From contig NZ_CAHLAR010000018.1 in assembly GCF_903652925.1 (NCBI RefSeq), forward strand, positions 1 through 64,000: 64,000 bases of DNA, in the 5' to 3' direction. Positions 18,980-27,473 of the stretch are shown in pieces; the first letter of the stretch is position 1; each line of letters starts with the position of its first letter. The position numbers and the translations under genes are program-made. The notes beneath the pieces are model-generated. The model made no database searches. It was not told the DNA's origin and saw only the letters and a program-made list of their open reading frames with translations. This stretch comes from Achromobacter anxifer (lineage in GTDB: Bacteria > Pseudomonadota > Gammaproteobacteria > Burkholderiales > Burkholderiaceae_B).

Positions 18980-20048
18980 TGAATCCGATCGTCACGCCCA
19001 GCGCCGGCGCCAGGTCTTGATCGACGATGGCCTTGGCGTTCTTCAAGGTCAGCGCGGCCAGCGTCAGCAGCCTGCGCCCTTCTTCCTGGGCCAGCGCCTG
19101 CTCCAGCGGCAGCGGCACGGCCTGCAGCGTGCTCGCCGCGCTGGAGAGTTCGCCGCGCACCGACGCATCTATCCAGGCGTCGCCTGCAGGCAGCGCATAG
19201 CCGCCCGCCTGATAGAAGGCCTGCAGCCCGTCCAGGTTGGCCGCCAGCAGCCGCGTGGACAGCTGGCTGCGCCAGAACGCCGCGCGCTTGGGGCGCGCCG
19301 CTTCCGGCGTATCGCCCAGCACGGGAAGTATCTTCACGTCGCGCGCGAACTGCAGTCCGGTGGACAGCGACTTCATGGCTTCGGCCGCCACTTCCTGCTG
19401 GTCGCGGTACAGGTCGTTGCCGGCCTTGGGTTGCGCGAACTGCCGGCCGAAGTCGCCCTCGGCGCTCCAGGCCTGGGCCACGTCGCGCGTGATCTGCGTG
19501 ACGTTGGCGGCCACCGCCCGGGCGTAGTCGCAGGCATAGGCGTCGACATGCCCGCCCTCCCGCCGCAGCAAGGCCGGCTCGCCGTACAGCACGTATTCCA
19601 ACGCGGGCAGGCCCTGCACGGCCACGCTGCGTCCCGCCAGGGCGCCGGGCACGAGCAAGGCGCCATCCTGGGCGGCGATCAGCGTCTGCACCTGCTTGGG
19701 CATGACGCCGCGCGTATCGGGCCAGAAGGCCAGGCGCTCGTAGCGGTTGGCCTGCACCAGCGGTCCAAAGCGCAGGAACTCGACGCCGGACCAGGCCAGC
19801 GCCAGGTTCTCGAACGCCTGCTTGACGCGCGCCGCGTTGGCCGCGCCGGGCTGGCCGCACCAGCCGCCCAATGCGCCTTCCAGCGCCGAGGCCGCGTCCG
19901 CCATTTTCGCCACCGCGGGCCGAGCGTAATCGCGCGCCAGGCGCTCGCCCAGGTCCGCGGGCGGCGCGGCCTGCGCGGCCCAGGGCGCAGCGCAGGCCAG
20001 CGCCGCGGCCGTGGCCAGTTTCAACACATGCCGGGCAATTCCAGCCAT
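18960..20048 (-). CDS. imelysin-family protein, second copy, degenerate GxHxxE
   Basis: The 362-residue protein has a signal peptide (TAAALACAAPWAAQAA). It is related to imelysin/IrpA proteins (peptidase family M75), with blocks SGVEFLRFGPLVQANRYERLAFWPDTRG and GLPALEYVLYGEPALL. The family GxHxxE motif reads G-L-P-A-L-E here: the histidine is replaced by proline, so the conserved metal-type site is incomplete. The start codon overlaps the stop of the di-haem gene by one base (TGATG). It probably has an iron-linked periplasmic role, inferred from family and operon. Confidence 0.88.
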   Translation of the reverse strand: MAGIARHVLKLATAAALACAAPWAAQAAPPADLGERLARDYARPAVAKMADAASALEGALGGWCGQPGAANAARVKQAFENLALAWSGVEFLRFGPLVQANRYERLAFWPDTRGVMPKQVQTLIAAQDGALLVPGALAGRSVAVQGLPALEYVLYGEPALLRREGGHVDAYACDYARAVAANVTQITRDVAQAWSAEGDFGRQFAQPKAGNDLYRDQQEVAAEAMKSLSTGLQFARDVKILPVLGDTPEAARPKRAAFWRSQLSTRLLAANLDGLQAFYQAGGYALPAGDAWIDASVRGELSSAASTLQAVPLPLEQALAQEEGRRLLTLAALTLKNAKAIVDQDLAPALGVTIGFNALDGD

Positions 20049-21556
20049 CACAGCGACTCCAGGAAACGGATCAGATCGGCGCGTTCTTCCGGCGTCATCG
20101 CCACGACGCGGCCGCGCGCGGGTTTGGCTTCGCCGCCATGCCACAGCACGGCTTCCAGCAAGGTGCGCGCGCGCCCGTCGTGCAGCCAGGTGGCGTTGGG
20201 GTTCACGGTCTTGGTCAGGCCTATGCCCCACAGCGGCGGCGTGCGCCATTCGCGGCCGTTGGCCTCGCCGTCGGACACGCCATCGGCAAGGTCGTCGCCC
20301 ATGTCGTGCACCAGCATGTCGGTGTACGGCCAAATCAGCTGGAAGCGGTGTTCCGGCTGTTTGGCGTTGCGGCTGGTGACGTACTTGGGCACGTGGCAGG
20401 CGACGCAATTGGCCTCGTAGAACAGCTTCTTGCCGGCCAGCACGCGCGCGTCGTCGGCGTCACGGCGTTGCGGCACGGCGAGATTGGTGGAATAGATGGT
20501 GACGAAGTCCATCAGCTTGGCCGGCACCTCTTCCGGGCCGAAGCGCGGCTGCGCGCCGTGCGGCATCTCCAGGCATTGCTTCTGCGCGGGCGTGCAGTCG
20601 CCGGAATGCTGCGGGAACAGCGGCGTCGACAGCCCCATGTCGTTGGAGAAGGCGGCGGCGCTCTGCTGCTCCACCGTGGGCTGTCCCGCCTTCAGGTTGA
20701 AGCGGCCCAGTACGCGCGCGCCCGTGCGCACGTCGGTGACCCAGTTGGCCTTGCCGACGATGCCATCGCGCTTGTCCGCGCCCACATTGGCCAGGATGTC
20801 GGCCTCGTGGATGGATTCCAGCAGTCCCAGCCCGATCATGGGCGGCGCCAGCCGCGGCGAGATCTGCGTATCCGCGCGCATCGGGCCGTAGCCCAGGTTC
20901 TCGATGCGGTAGGCGGGCTTCATCAGGGTTGCGGTCTCGCCGCCATTGAGCGCGACCGCGACCGGCTGGTATTCGATCTCCATGCGGCCTTCGGCCGGCA
21001 GGCCCGCCACCGCGAAATTCTGCAGCTGCACGCCGTAGACGGGTTCGGGCAAGGCCGCGATCTCGCCCGGCGCCAGCCTGGGATGGCCGCGGTCGGGTCC
21101 CTGCGGCACGGCCAGGCGCAGCAGCAGCGCCACCGCATCGGTACGCTCCAGGGGATCGAAGCCAGGCACGGTGCCGCGCCCGTCCTTGGTATGACAGGCC
21201 TGGCAGGAGCGCGCGTTGAACAGAGGTCCCAGGCCATCGGAAGCCTGTGTGGAAGCAGGCGCCGAGACCCAGTCCTTGCGGAACAGGCCATTGCCGACCT
21301 GGAATTCCTGGCGACCCTCGAAGCTCATATTGGCCGAGGGCTGCGAAAAGATGTCGGCGTTGATGAGCTTGTTGGTGGTGGCCGCGCCGGCCTGCATGGT
21401 CTCGAAGGTCTCGGCCTTCGAAAAATCGCGCGTGGGCGCGGTGATGGCGTTCACGCGCTTGAGATCTTCGGGCGTGAGGTCATCGCGCCCGGGGGGAGCA
21501 GCGGCAGCGCCGGCATGGGCCGACGCCGCCAGCACGGCGGCTAAGACGAGCTTCAC
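20048..21556 (-). CDS. di-haem oxidoreductase family (DHOR) c-type cytochrome
   Basis: The 502-residue exported protein has two CxxCH haem-c motifs: CQACH in NARSCQACHTKDGRG and CVACH in FYEANCVACHVPKY. The length and blocks such as GRFNLKAGQPTVEQQSAAAFSNDMG and WRTPPLWGIGLT match the DHOR (formerly thiol oxidoreductase-like) family, found between imelysin genes. It presumably moves electrons in the periplasm for iron handling. It overlaps the upstream imelysin gene by 4 bases and the downstream one by 1. Confidence 0.9.
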   Translation of the reverse strand: MKLVLAAVLAASAHAGAAAAPPGRDDLTPEDLKRVNAITAPTRDFSKAETFETMQAGAATTNKLINADIFSQPSANMSFEGRQEFQVGNGLFRKDWVSAPASTQASDGLGPLFNARSCQACHTKDGRGTVPGFDPLERTDAVALLLRLAVPQGPDRGHPRLAPGEIAALPEPVYGVQLQNFAVAGLPAEGRMEIEYQPVAVALNGGETATLMKPAYRIENLGYGPMRADTQISPRLAPPMIGLGLLESIHEADILANVGADKRDGIVGKANWVTDVRTGARVLGRFNLKAGQPTVEQQSAAAFSNDMGLSTPLFPQHSGDCTPAQKQCLEMPHGAQPRFGPEEVPAKLMDFVTIYSTNLAVPQRRDADDARVLAGKKLFYEANCVACHVPKYVTSRNAKQPEHRFQLIWPYTDMLVHDMGDDLADGVSDGEANGREWRTPPLWGIGLTKTVNPNATWLHDGRARTLLEAVLWHGGEAKPARGRVVAMTPEERADLIRFLESL

Positions 21557-22857
21557 TTGAATACGGCGTCAGGTTTGTCCAGGCTGTCGGAACCCTCGAT
21601 GGCGACCTTGCCCAGGTCCAGCAAAGCGATCACGCGCTCCAGACTGCGGGTCTGGTCGACCAGGCGGTCGATGGCGGCCTGCACCACCGCGTTGCCTTCC
21701 TTGTTGCCGTCCGAGATCATCTGGTCGTAGGTCTCGACCGTTTCCGCGCGGGTCTTCATGGCCTGCATGGCGGCCACGGTGGAGTCCAGCTTGGCGCGCA
21801 CTTCGGCATCCAGCTTGGGATCGCGGGCCTTCACCAGTTCCGACAGGCTGGCGCCCGTGACGGTCTTGCCGTCGATGCGTGTGTAGCTGCCCAGGTAGAC
21901 GTTGCGGATGCCGATCTGGTCGTAGTAATGCGAGTTGTGGGTATTGTCCGAGAAGCAGTCATGCTCTTCCTCGGGATCGTGCAGCATCAGGCCCAGCTTC
22001 ATGCGCTCGCCCGCCAGTTCGCCATAGGACAGGCTGCCCAGTCCGGTCAGCATGGCGATCAGGCCAGCTTTGGGGTCTTCCTCGACGGCCTTGCGCGCGG
22101 CGCCGTCCTTCTTCCAGTTGCCGACCATTTCTTCCAGGTCCGTCACCAGCAGGTCGGTCACGGCCTTCAGGAATTCGATGCGGCGCTCGCAGTGGCCGCC
22201 CGTGCATTGCTTGGGATCGAAATCGGTATGCGGACGATTGCCGGCATGGCGCTCCTGCGGCGTGCCCTTGCGGTCGGCCGGCGCGGGGCCGGTGCCGTTC
22301 AGGTCCTGGCCCCACAGCAGGAATTCGATGGCGTGATAGCCCGTGGCCACGTTGGCCTCGTTGCCGTCGGCCTCGTGCAGCACCTCGGACAGCAGCTGGG
22401 GCGTGATCTTGCTGACGTCGACGGTCTTGCCGCCCACCGAGATCTTGGAGTTGGCGATGACGTTCACCGCGTAATAGGCGTTCTCGTCGTTCTCGGTGCC
22501 GTAGGACGCGTCCACGTAGTCGATCAGGCCCTCGTCCAGCGGCCATGCATTCACGCGGCCTTCCCAGTCATCGACGATGGGGTTGCCGAAACGATAGGCC
22601 TCGGTCTGCTGGTAGGGCACGCGGGCCGACAGCCAGGCCTCGCGCGCCGCCTTCAGCGTCTCGGCGCTCGGCTTGGCGATGAGCGCGTCGATCGCGGCGC
22701 GCAGGGCCTTGGCGGAAGTCAGCGAATCTTCGTAGCCGGCCAGCGCCAGGTCCGAATACGTGGCAACCACGGCCTTGGGTTCAACCGCGGCCTGGGCCGT
22801 TCCCCCGAACACCGCGGCGGCCAACACCGCTCCCAATAGCAACTTGCGCATCGACAC
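21553..22857 (-). CDS. imelysin-family iron-associated protein (M75, IrpA/ICMP-like)
   Basis: The 434-residue protein has a signal peptide of about 23 residues (cleavage near AQA/AVEP). The canonical GxHxxE motif is intact at 173-178 (Gly173, His175, Glu178). Other family blocks are AREAWLSARVPYQQTEAYRFG and the cysteine-containing PKQCTGGHCERR. Imelysins are surface or periplasmic proteins induced by iron limitation. It is the first gene of the operon imelysin - DHOR - imelysin - DUF1513, with all junctions overlapping. GGGAG precedes the start codon. Confidence 0.93.
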   Translation of the reverse strand: MSMRKLLLGAVLAAAVFGGTAQAAVEPKAVVATYSDLALAGYEDSLTSAKALRAAIDALIAKPSAETLKAAREAWLSARVPYQQTEAYRFGNPIVDDWEGRVNAWPLDEGLIDYVDASYGTENDENAYYAVNVIANSKISVGGKTVDVSKITPQLLSEVLHEADGNEANVATGYHAIEFLLWGQDLNGTGPAPADRKGTPQERHAGNRPHTDFDPKQCTGGHCERRIEFLKAVTDLLVTDLEEMVGNWKKDGAARKAVEEDPKAGLIAMLTGLGSLSYGELAGERMKLGLMLHDPEEEHDCFSDNTHNSHYYDQIGIRNVYLGSYTRIDGKTVTGASLSELVKARDPKLDAEVRAKLDSTVAAMQAMKTRAETVETYDQMISDGNKEGNAVVQAAIDRLVDQTRSLERVIALLDLGKVAIEGSDSLDKPDAVFK

Positions 22858-23046
22858 TCTCCCGTAACGCGAGCGGCATCCGCCCCCACGGCGGTCCGCT
22901 CATGCTTGAATTTTGAGGATGAGAGTGTAAACAATTTTCGTTTGTCATTCAGATAAAAGTCAGATACCTGACATTTTTTTGAATGAAGCGGACTAATTTG
23001 CTCCAAATCGGAACAGCGGGCAACGGCGGATTCCCGCCCGAAAACG
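22858..23046. promoter_or_regulatory. AT-rich promoter region of the imelysin operon
   Basis: The segment 22905-22985 is the most AT-rich stretch in this part of the window and precedes the operon start. It contains a short perfect repeat GTCAG-ATAC-CTGAC (22959-22972). A Fur box would be expected from the gene content, but I see only weak resemblance to the 19-bp consensus and do not claim one. Confidence 0.45.
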
Positions 23047-23084
23047 GCATTCGCCGCCCGGACCTCAGTCCGGACGGCGAATGC
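23047..23084 (-). terminator. long hairpin after the MFS gene
   Basis: A 17-bp stem with one G-U-type mismatch (23047-23063 with 23068-23084) encloses a 4-base loop. On the minus strand a TTTT follows two bases later. It lies 18 bases after the MFS stop codon and separates that gene from the imelysin promoter. Confidence 0.7.
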
Positions 23085-23101
23085 TTGCGCCGAGCCGCGG
23101 C

Positions 23102-24421
23102 TCAGCGCTGCAGCGGCGCCTTGGCCGTCTCCCTGGCGGCCAGCACGGCCACCGCCGTCACCACCAGCGCCGCCGCCACGTACAGCGAGATCGCGAAGGT
23201 CGAGTTCCAGGACTTGAACAGGCTGGCGATGATCAGCGGCGCGAAGCCGCCACCCACGATGCCGGCCAGCGTGTAGGCCAGCGAGGAACCGGCATAGCGC
23301 ACCCGGCCCGGAAACTGCTCGGTAACGAACGCGGCCTGCGGGCCGTACATCAGCGCGTGGATCAACAGGCCCACCACCACCGCGGCGCAGATGGCGATGG
23401 GATGCGCGCTGTCCATCAGCACGAAGAAGACGAAGGCCCAGATCATGCCCAGCACCGCGCCCGCCAGGTACACCGGACGCCGGCCGATCTTGTCCGACAG
23501 GTGTCCGCACAGCGGCACCGCGATTGCATTCAGCGCCGCGCCCAGCATGGTGGCGGTCAGGGCCATGGGCCGCGACAGGTGCAGCACCGTCGTCACATAG
23601 GTCAGCGTAAACACGACCACCAGGGCGTAGAGCACGTCGGAACCGATGCGCGAGCCGCCAGCGATCAGCAGCTGCCGCCAGTACTGGCCCAGCACTTCCT
23701 TGATGGGCGTGGCGGCGGTTTCGCGCTTCTGCTCCATTTCCAGGAACACTGGCGTTTCCTCGACCCCGCGGCGCAGCCACAGGCCGAACAACACCAGCGC
23801 CACGCTGGAGACGAACGGCACGCGCCAGCCCCAGGCCTGGAAGTCCTCCGGGCTCAGGAAGGCCGACACCACCGCGATGAAGCCGGTGCCTATCAGCGTG
23901 CCGCAGGACGGGCCGATCTGCGTGAACGAGGCGTTGCGGCCGCGCTGGTCGGGCTTGCCGTGCTCCATCGACAGCAGCACCGCGCCGGCCCATTCGCCGC
24001 CCAGGGCCACGCCCTGGACGAAGCGCAAGGCAACCAGCGCCACTGGCGCCCACACGCCCCAGCTGGCGTAGGTCGGCAGCATGCCCATCAGGCCGGTGGA
24101 AATACCCATGATGACCAGGGTCGCGACCAGCACGAACTTGCGCCCCAGCCGGTCGCCCAGGTGGCCGAAGACAAAGCCGCCCAGCGGCCGCGAGACATAG
24201 CCCACGGCATAGGTGGAGAAGGCCAGGATGGTGCCCGTCAGCGGGTCGAAGGACGGAAAGAAGATGGCGTTGAATACCAGCGCCGCCATCAGGTTGTAGA
24301 TGGTGAAGTCGTACCACTCCAGCGTGGTGCCGACCGAACTGGCCAGCGCCAGCCTGCGCATCTTGTTGGGCGCTGCAGCGGTCTTGACCACCCCGGCGCC
24401 GTACAGCGTTTCTTCAGCCAT
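23102..24421 (-). CDS. MFS transporter, metabolite:H+ symporter (MHS) type
   Basis: The 439-residue permease has twelve hydrophobic segments. The N-terminal SSVGTTLEWYDFTIYNLMAALVFN, the GYVSRPLGGFVFGHLGDRLGRK loop and RFVQGVALGGEWAGAVLL place it in the MHS group with the proline/betaine, shikimate and citrate carriers. The substrate is not predictable. It is 45 bases downstream of the DUF4286-like gene on the same strand, and a LysR regulator precedes both, suggesting one uptake-and-catabolism unit. Confidence 0.92.
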   Translation of the reverse strand: MAEETLYGAGVVKTAAAPNKMRRLALASSVGTTLEWYDFTIYNLMAALVFNAIFFPSFDPLTGTILAFSTYAVGYVSRPLGGFVFGHLGDRLGRKFVLVATLVIMGISTGLMGMLPTYASWGVWAPVALVALRFVQGVALGGEWAGAVLLSMEHGKPDQRGRNASFTQIGPSCGTLIGTGFIAVVSAFLSPEDFQAWGWRVPFVSSVALVLFGLWLRRGVEETPVFLEMEQKRETAATPIKEVLGQYWRQLLIAGGSRIGSDVLYALVVVFTLTYVTTVLHLSRPMALTATMLGAALNAIAVPLCGHLSDKIGRRPVYLAGAVLGMIWAFVFFVLMDSAHPIAICAAVVVGLLIHALMYGPQAAFVTEQFPGRVRYAGSSLAYTLAGIVGGGFAPLIIASLFKSWNSTFAISLYVAAALVVTAVAVLAARETAKAPLQR

Positions 24422-24466
24422 GGGATTCCCCTTGAATATGGTGTTTGGCGTCAGGCCGCGGCGGGC

Positions 24467-25138
24467 TCAGCGCAGGTCCGCGGCGGCCAATTTCCAGCCC
24501 AGCTGCAGCAGCCAGGCGCCGGAAGGATCGGCATCGAAGGCGCCGCAGGCTTGGGCGCGCAAGGCCTGCGCGGCCGCGGCGCTGCTCGCCTCGACCACGA
24601 ACAGCGGCGCCAGCACACGGTTGTCGGTGGACTCGCGCGGCAGCGGCGTGCTGAGCGCCGCGTCCGGCACCAGCAGATAGGACTGCACGAAACCGTCAGC
24701 CTGCGCCAGCTGGGCGCCCAGCGTCTGCGCCCGGGCGACGAGGGCCTCGCCGTCCTGCGTCGCCGGCAGGGGCAGGACCACGATCTCGCTGCCGGAGCCG
24801 AAGCCGGTCACGGCCCGCACGGCGCAAACGCGGCGCATCGGATCGCGCATGCGGTCCAGGTTGGTCACCGACCAGGCGGTCTGGCGTTCGAACGCGGCGC
24901 GGTAGTCGGCCGTGGTGAAGGCCGCCAGCGACTCGGTGCGGTACAGGCCCAGATACTTGCGGCCGCCTTCCCGCGACAGGTAGCGCGCGCCGGACAGGAA
25001 GCCGGGAATGCGCACGCGCTCTTCCACGTGCTCGCGGTCGTACCAGCGGTTGAAATCGGCCTCGTGGGCGGGGTCGGCGTCAGTGGCGACGAACAGCAGG
25101 CCGTGGGGCGGAACAGAAGATTCGGTGTGCGTGCTCAT
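24467..25138 (-). CDS. EthD/DUF4286-like dimeric alpha-beta barrel protein
   Basis: The 223-residue protein has no signal peptide. The first half contains ADFNRWYDREHVEERVRIPGFLSGARYL, typical of EthD/DUF4286 ferredoxin-like domains. The second half looks like a diverged copy of the same fold. Such proteins are small cofactor-free enzymes or accessory proteins in catabolic loci. I chose the ATG at 25138, although an in-frame ATG at 25180 is possible; neither has an ideal ribosome binding site. It is placed between LysR and the MHS permease. Confidence 0.75.
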   Translation of the reverse strand: MSTHTESSVPPHGLLFVATDADPAHEADFNRWYDREHVEERVRIPGFLSGARYLSREGGRKYLGLYRTESLAAFTTADYRAAFERQTAWSVTNLDRMRDPMRRVCAVRAVTGFGSGSEIVVLPLPATQDGEALVARAQTLGAQLAQADGFVQSYLLVPDAALSTPLPRESTDNRVLAPLFVVEASSAAAAQALRAQACGAFDADPSGAWLLQLGWKLAAADLR

Positions 25139-25264
25139 GGGCGGAAGACAGAAGATTCCTTCGATTGCGGAAGGCTCCATCTTCAGCCGCCGGGCTGGCC
25201 GCGGACAAACGAGTAATTTTTCTGCGCGGCAACAGAATTACTGAAAGCCGCCCTAGGGATAACA

Positions 25265-26176
25265 CTATTGCGCCGAACCCAATCGCGGCGCAACGACCGA
25301 CGAGGTGAACTGGTCCGAAGCGCGGCTGGCAAGTTCGGCCACCAGCCGGATCGCGTCCGAGCCGGCGCTTTCCAGGTAGCTCACCACCAGCAGCTGGGGC
25401 GGCACGGGAATGTCGCAACGGATGATCTGCACCTCGCCGCGCGCGACGTACTCGTAGATGGGCGGCAGCGGCACCAGCGCCCGGCCGAAACCGCTGCGCA
25501 CCAGCCGCGCCAGCGCGGAGATCGAGCTGACGCAATGCACCTTGCCCTGCGGCATGCCGACTTCGCGGTACAGGGCCTTGAGCGCCTCGTGCGGCTGGGA
25601 GCCCGGGCTCATGGTCAACACAGGCTCGCTCAGCAGCTGTTGCGCGGTCAGCGCCTCTTCATCGCCTGCCGGCCCCACCCAGCCCATCTCCATGGGCAGG
25701 CAGGCGGTGCTGATGATGCCGCTGTCGTTCAGCAGGTCGGTCTGCAGCGCGATGTCCAGCGCGCCTTCGCGCAAGCCCCGGTGCAGGGCCCGCGTGGTCT
25801 CGGACGTGAGCTGCACCTCGATGCCCGGATAGGTGGACCGCAGATTGGTCAGGAAACCGATCAGCCAGGTGTGCACCACGGTTTCGATGGCGCCGATGCG
25901 GACCAGGCCGAACACCTCGTCGCCCCCCTTGCCCAGCGACAGGATCTGCTGACGGATCTCCAGCAGGCGCTCGCCGTAGTCCAGCAGGCGGGTGCCGGTG
26001 GCGGTCAGCCTCAATTCCTTGGCGTCGCGCTCGAACAGGCGGGCGCCGATGTCCTCTTCCAGCGAGGCGATGCGGTTGGCCACGGCGGCCTGGGTGATGT
26101 GCAGGCGGTCGCTGGCCGCCCGGAAGCTGCCCAGGCGCGCCGACCACAGAAAGGCTTCGACAAAACGCGTATTCAT
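25265..26176 (-). CDS. LysR-family transcriptional regulator
   Basis: The 303-residue protein has an N-terminal winged helix (FLWSARLGSFRAASDRLHITQAAVANRIASLEEDIGARLFER) and a LysR substrate-binding domain from about residue 90. It is co-directional with the downstream DUF4286-like and MHS permease genes and divergent from the ABC-importer operon at 26463. It could therefore regulate either set; by position the co-directional catabolic pair is the simpler guess. Confidence 0.93.
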   Translation of the reverse strand: MNTRFVEAFLWSARLGSFRAASDRLHITQAAVANRIASLEEDIGARLFERDAKELRLTATGTRLLDYGERLLEIRQQILSLGKGGDEVFGLVRIGAIETVVHTWLIGFLTNLRSTYPGIEVQLTSETTRALHRGLREGALDIALQTDLLNDSGIISTACLPMEMGWVGPAGDEEALTAQQLLSEPVLTMSPGSQPHEALKALYREVGMPQGKVHCVSSISALARLVRSGFGRALVPLPPIYEYVARGEVQIIRCDIPVPPQLLVVSYLESAGSDAIRLVAELASRASDQFTSSVVAPRLGSAQ

Positions 26177-26379
26177 CTAGATGCGACGTCGCAAGAGGAC
26201 CCAAAGGAAAACAGTGGAGCGGCGAGCGCCGGTCCGCCCACATGCTACCGCCATCAGGCCAGGCACGGTGCGGGCCGGGGTGCGTCCCCTTCAATGGTGC
26301 GACGCGCACCAAAGTGGTTCCGGCGCCGCACCAGGGCGAAGCCGCCAAGCCGCGCTCTCCGGGCGCCGCAGTCCCCAAG

Positions 26380-26422
26380 CAAGCTGGCACGGCTCTTGCT
26401 TGATGCCTGGTATGCCAGCTTG
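26380..26422. repeat. separated 10-bp inverted repeat upstream of the ABC operon
   Basis: CAAGCTGGCA (26380-26389) and TGCCAGCTTG (26413-26422) are perfect inverted copies with a 23-base spacer, a centre spacing of 33 bases or about three helical turns. The right arm overlaps the GntR-type palindrome at 26419. It may be a paired regulator site, for LysR or GntR. Confidence 0.5.
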
Positions 26423-26430
26423 TCTACAAG
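26419..26430. promoter_or_regulatory. GntR/FCD-type operator upstream of the ABC importer
   Basis: CTTGT-CT-ACAAG is a perfect palindrome that fits the FCD-subfamily core (GTM...KAC, here GTC and TAC). It lies 33 bases before the substrate-binding protein start. The only GntR/FCD gene in the window is at 30751, in the same cluster, so autogenous control of the operon is the natural reading. Confidence 0.6.
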
Positions 26431-26462
26431 CGCCCCCCCTTCTTGCACACCAGGAGTTCCGC

Positions 26463-27470
26463 ATGATCTACCGCAACGCGCCCCATGCCTTCAACGCCAC
26501 TCGCCGCCGCCTGATCCAGGGCGCCGCGTTGGGCGCCGCGACGCTGGCCGCGCCGGCGCTCGTGCGGGCGCAATCCGGACCCGCCATCCGCATCGGCTTC
26601 TGGCCGGTGGCGGCCGGCCTGCCGTTCTACGCAGCGCTGGAAAAAGGCTATTTCAAGGAGGCCGGCCTGAACGTCGAGCCGCTGAAATTCGCGGGGCCGC
26701 AGCAGATCATGGAAGCCATGCTGGCCGGCCGCGCGGACGGCAGCGCCAACGGCACCGGCTCGGCCAACCTGGCCATCGGCGAAATCGCCTCGCCCGGCCT
26801 GTTCAAGATTTTCGCGTCCAATCCCAGCAACGCCAAACACGTGCTGGATGAGTTCATCGTCGCGAAAGACAGTCCCATCAAATCCATAGCAGACCTCAAG
26901 GGGAAAAAGGTCGGATCTGGACCCGGCATCCAGAACGCCACGCTGGCCAAGGCAGTGCTGGAGCGCGCCGGCGCAACCGGGGCGACCGTGGTCGAGCTGG
27001 CGATCAGCCAGCACGTGGCTGCGGTCGCCGCCGGCCAGTTGGATGCCTGCTACACGCTGGAGCCCACGGGCACGGTGGGCCGGCTGAACGGCACCACCCG
27101 CGTGCTGGAAGCCGGCGTTATCGCCAAGTACGTGCTGGGCGATCCGATGGCGCCCTGGTTCGGCGGGTCGGCGTCCCTGACCACCGCCTTTCTGAAGAAA
27201 CATCCCGAGGAAAGCAGGAAATTCATCGCCGCCTACGCGCGCGGCATCGAGCTGGTGCGCAGCAAGCCCGACGAGGCCCGCCCCTATCTGAAGGGCTATA
27301 CCGCCATCGAAGGCCCCATGACCGAGGAAGTGCCGCTGGCCGCGTACACGCTCCACAACGAGTTCACGCCCGGCGATATCCAGTACTTCCAGAAATTCTT
27401 CGATCTGTTCACCGACAAGGGCGTGTTCGCCCAGAAGGTCGACGTATCGGCCATGCTCTACAAGGGTTGA
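26463..27470 (+). CDS. ABC transporter substrate-binding protein (NMT1/SsuA type)
   Basis: The 335-residue periplasmic receptor has a twin-arginine-like leader (TRRRLIQGAALGAATLAAPALVRAQ). The fold is that of the NMT1/TauA/SsuA family, with IRIGFWPVAAGLPFYAALEKGYFKEAGLNV at the start of the mature protein and GKKVGSGPGIQNATLAKAVLERAG in the hinge region. The ATG has AGGAG at a good distance. It is the first gene of the set receptor - permease - ATPase - AtzG-like - AtzE-like, so the substrate is probably a small amide or ureide. Confidence 0.92.
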   Translation: MIYRNAPHAFNATRRRLIQGAALGAATLAAPALVRAQSGPAIRIGFWPVAAGLPFYAALEKGYFKEAGLNVEPLKFAGPQQIMEAMLAGRADGSANGTGSANLAIGEIASPGLFKIFASNPSNAKHVLDEFIVAKDSPIKSIADLKGKKVGSGPGIQNATLAKAVLERAGATGATVVELAISQHVAAVAAGQLDACYTLEPTGTVGRLNGTTRVLEAGVIAKYVLGDPMAPWFGGSASLTTAFLKKHPEESRKFIAAYARGIELVRSKPDEARPYLKGYTAIEGPMTEEVPLAAYTLHNEFTPGDIQYFQKFFDLFTDKGVFAQKVDVSAMLYKG

Positions 27471-27473
27471 ACC

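Noticed and set aside
22905-22990. A Fur box before the imelysin operon
   Set aside because: The gene content predicts one, but the AT-rich sequence matches the 19-bp consensus too weakly to claim.
23081-25216. A plus-strand open frame of 711 codons
   Set aside because: It is antisense to the MFS and DUF4286-like genes and has the same low-complexity GC-driven composition; both real genes have clear motifs.
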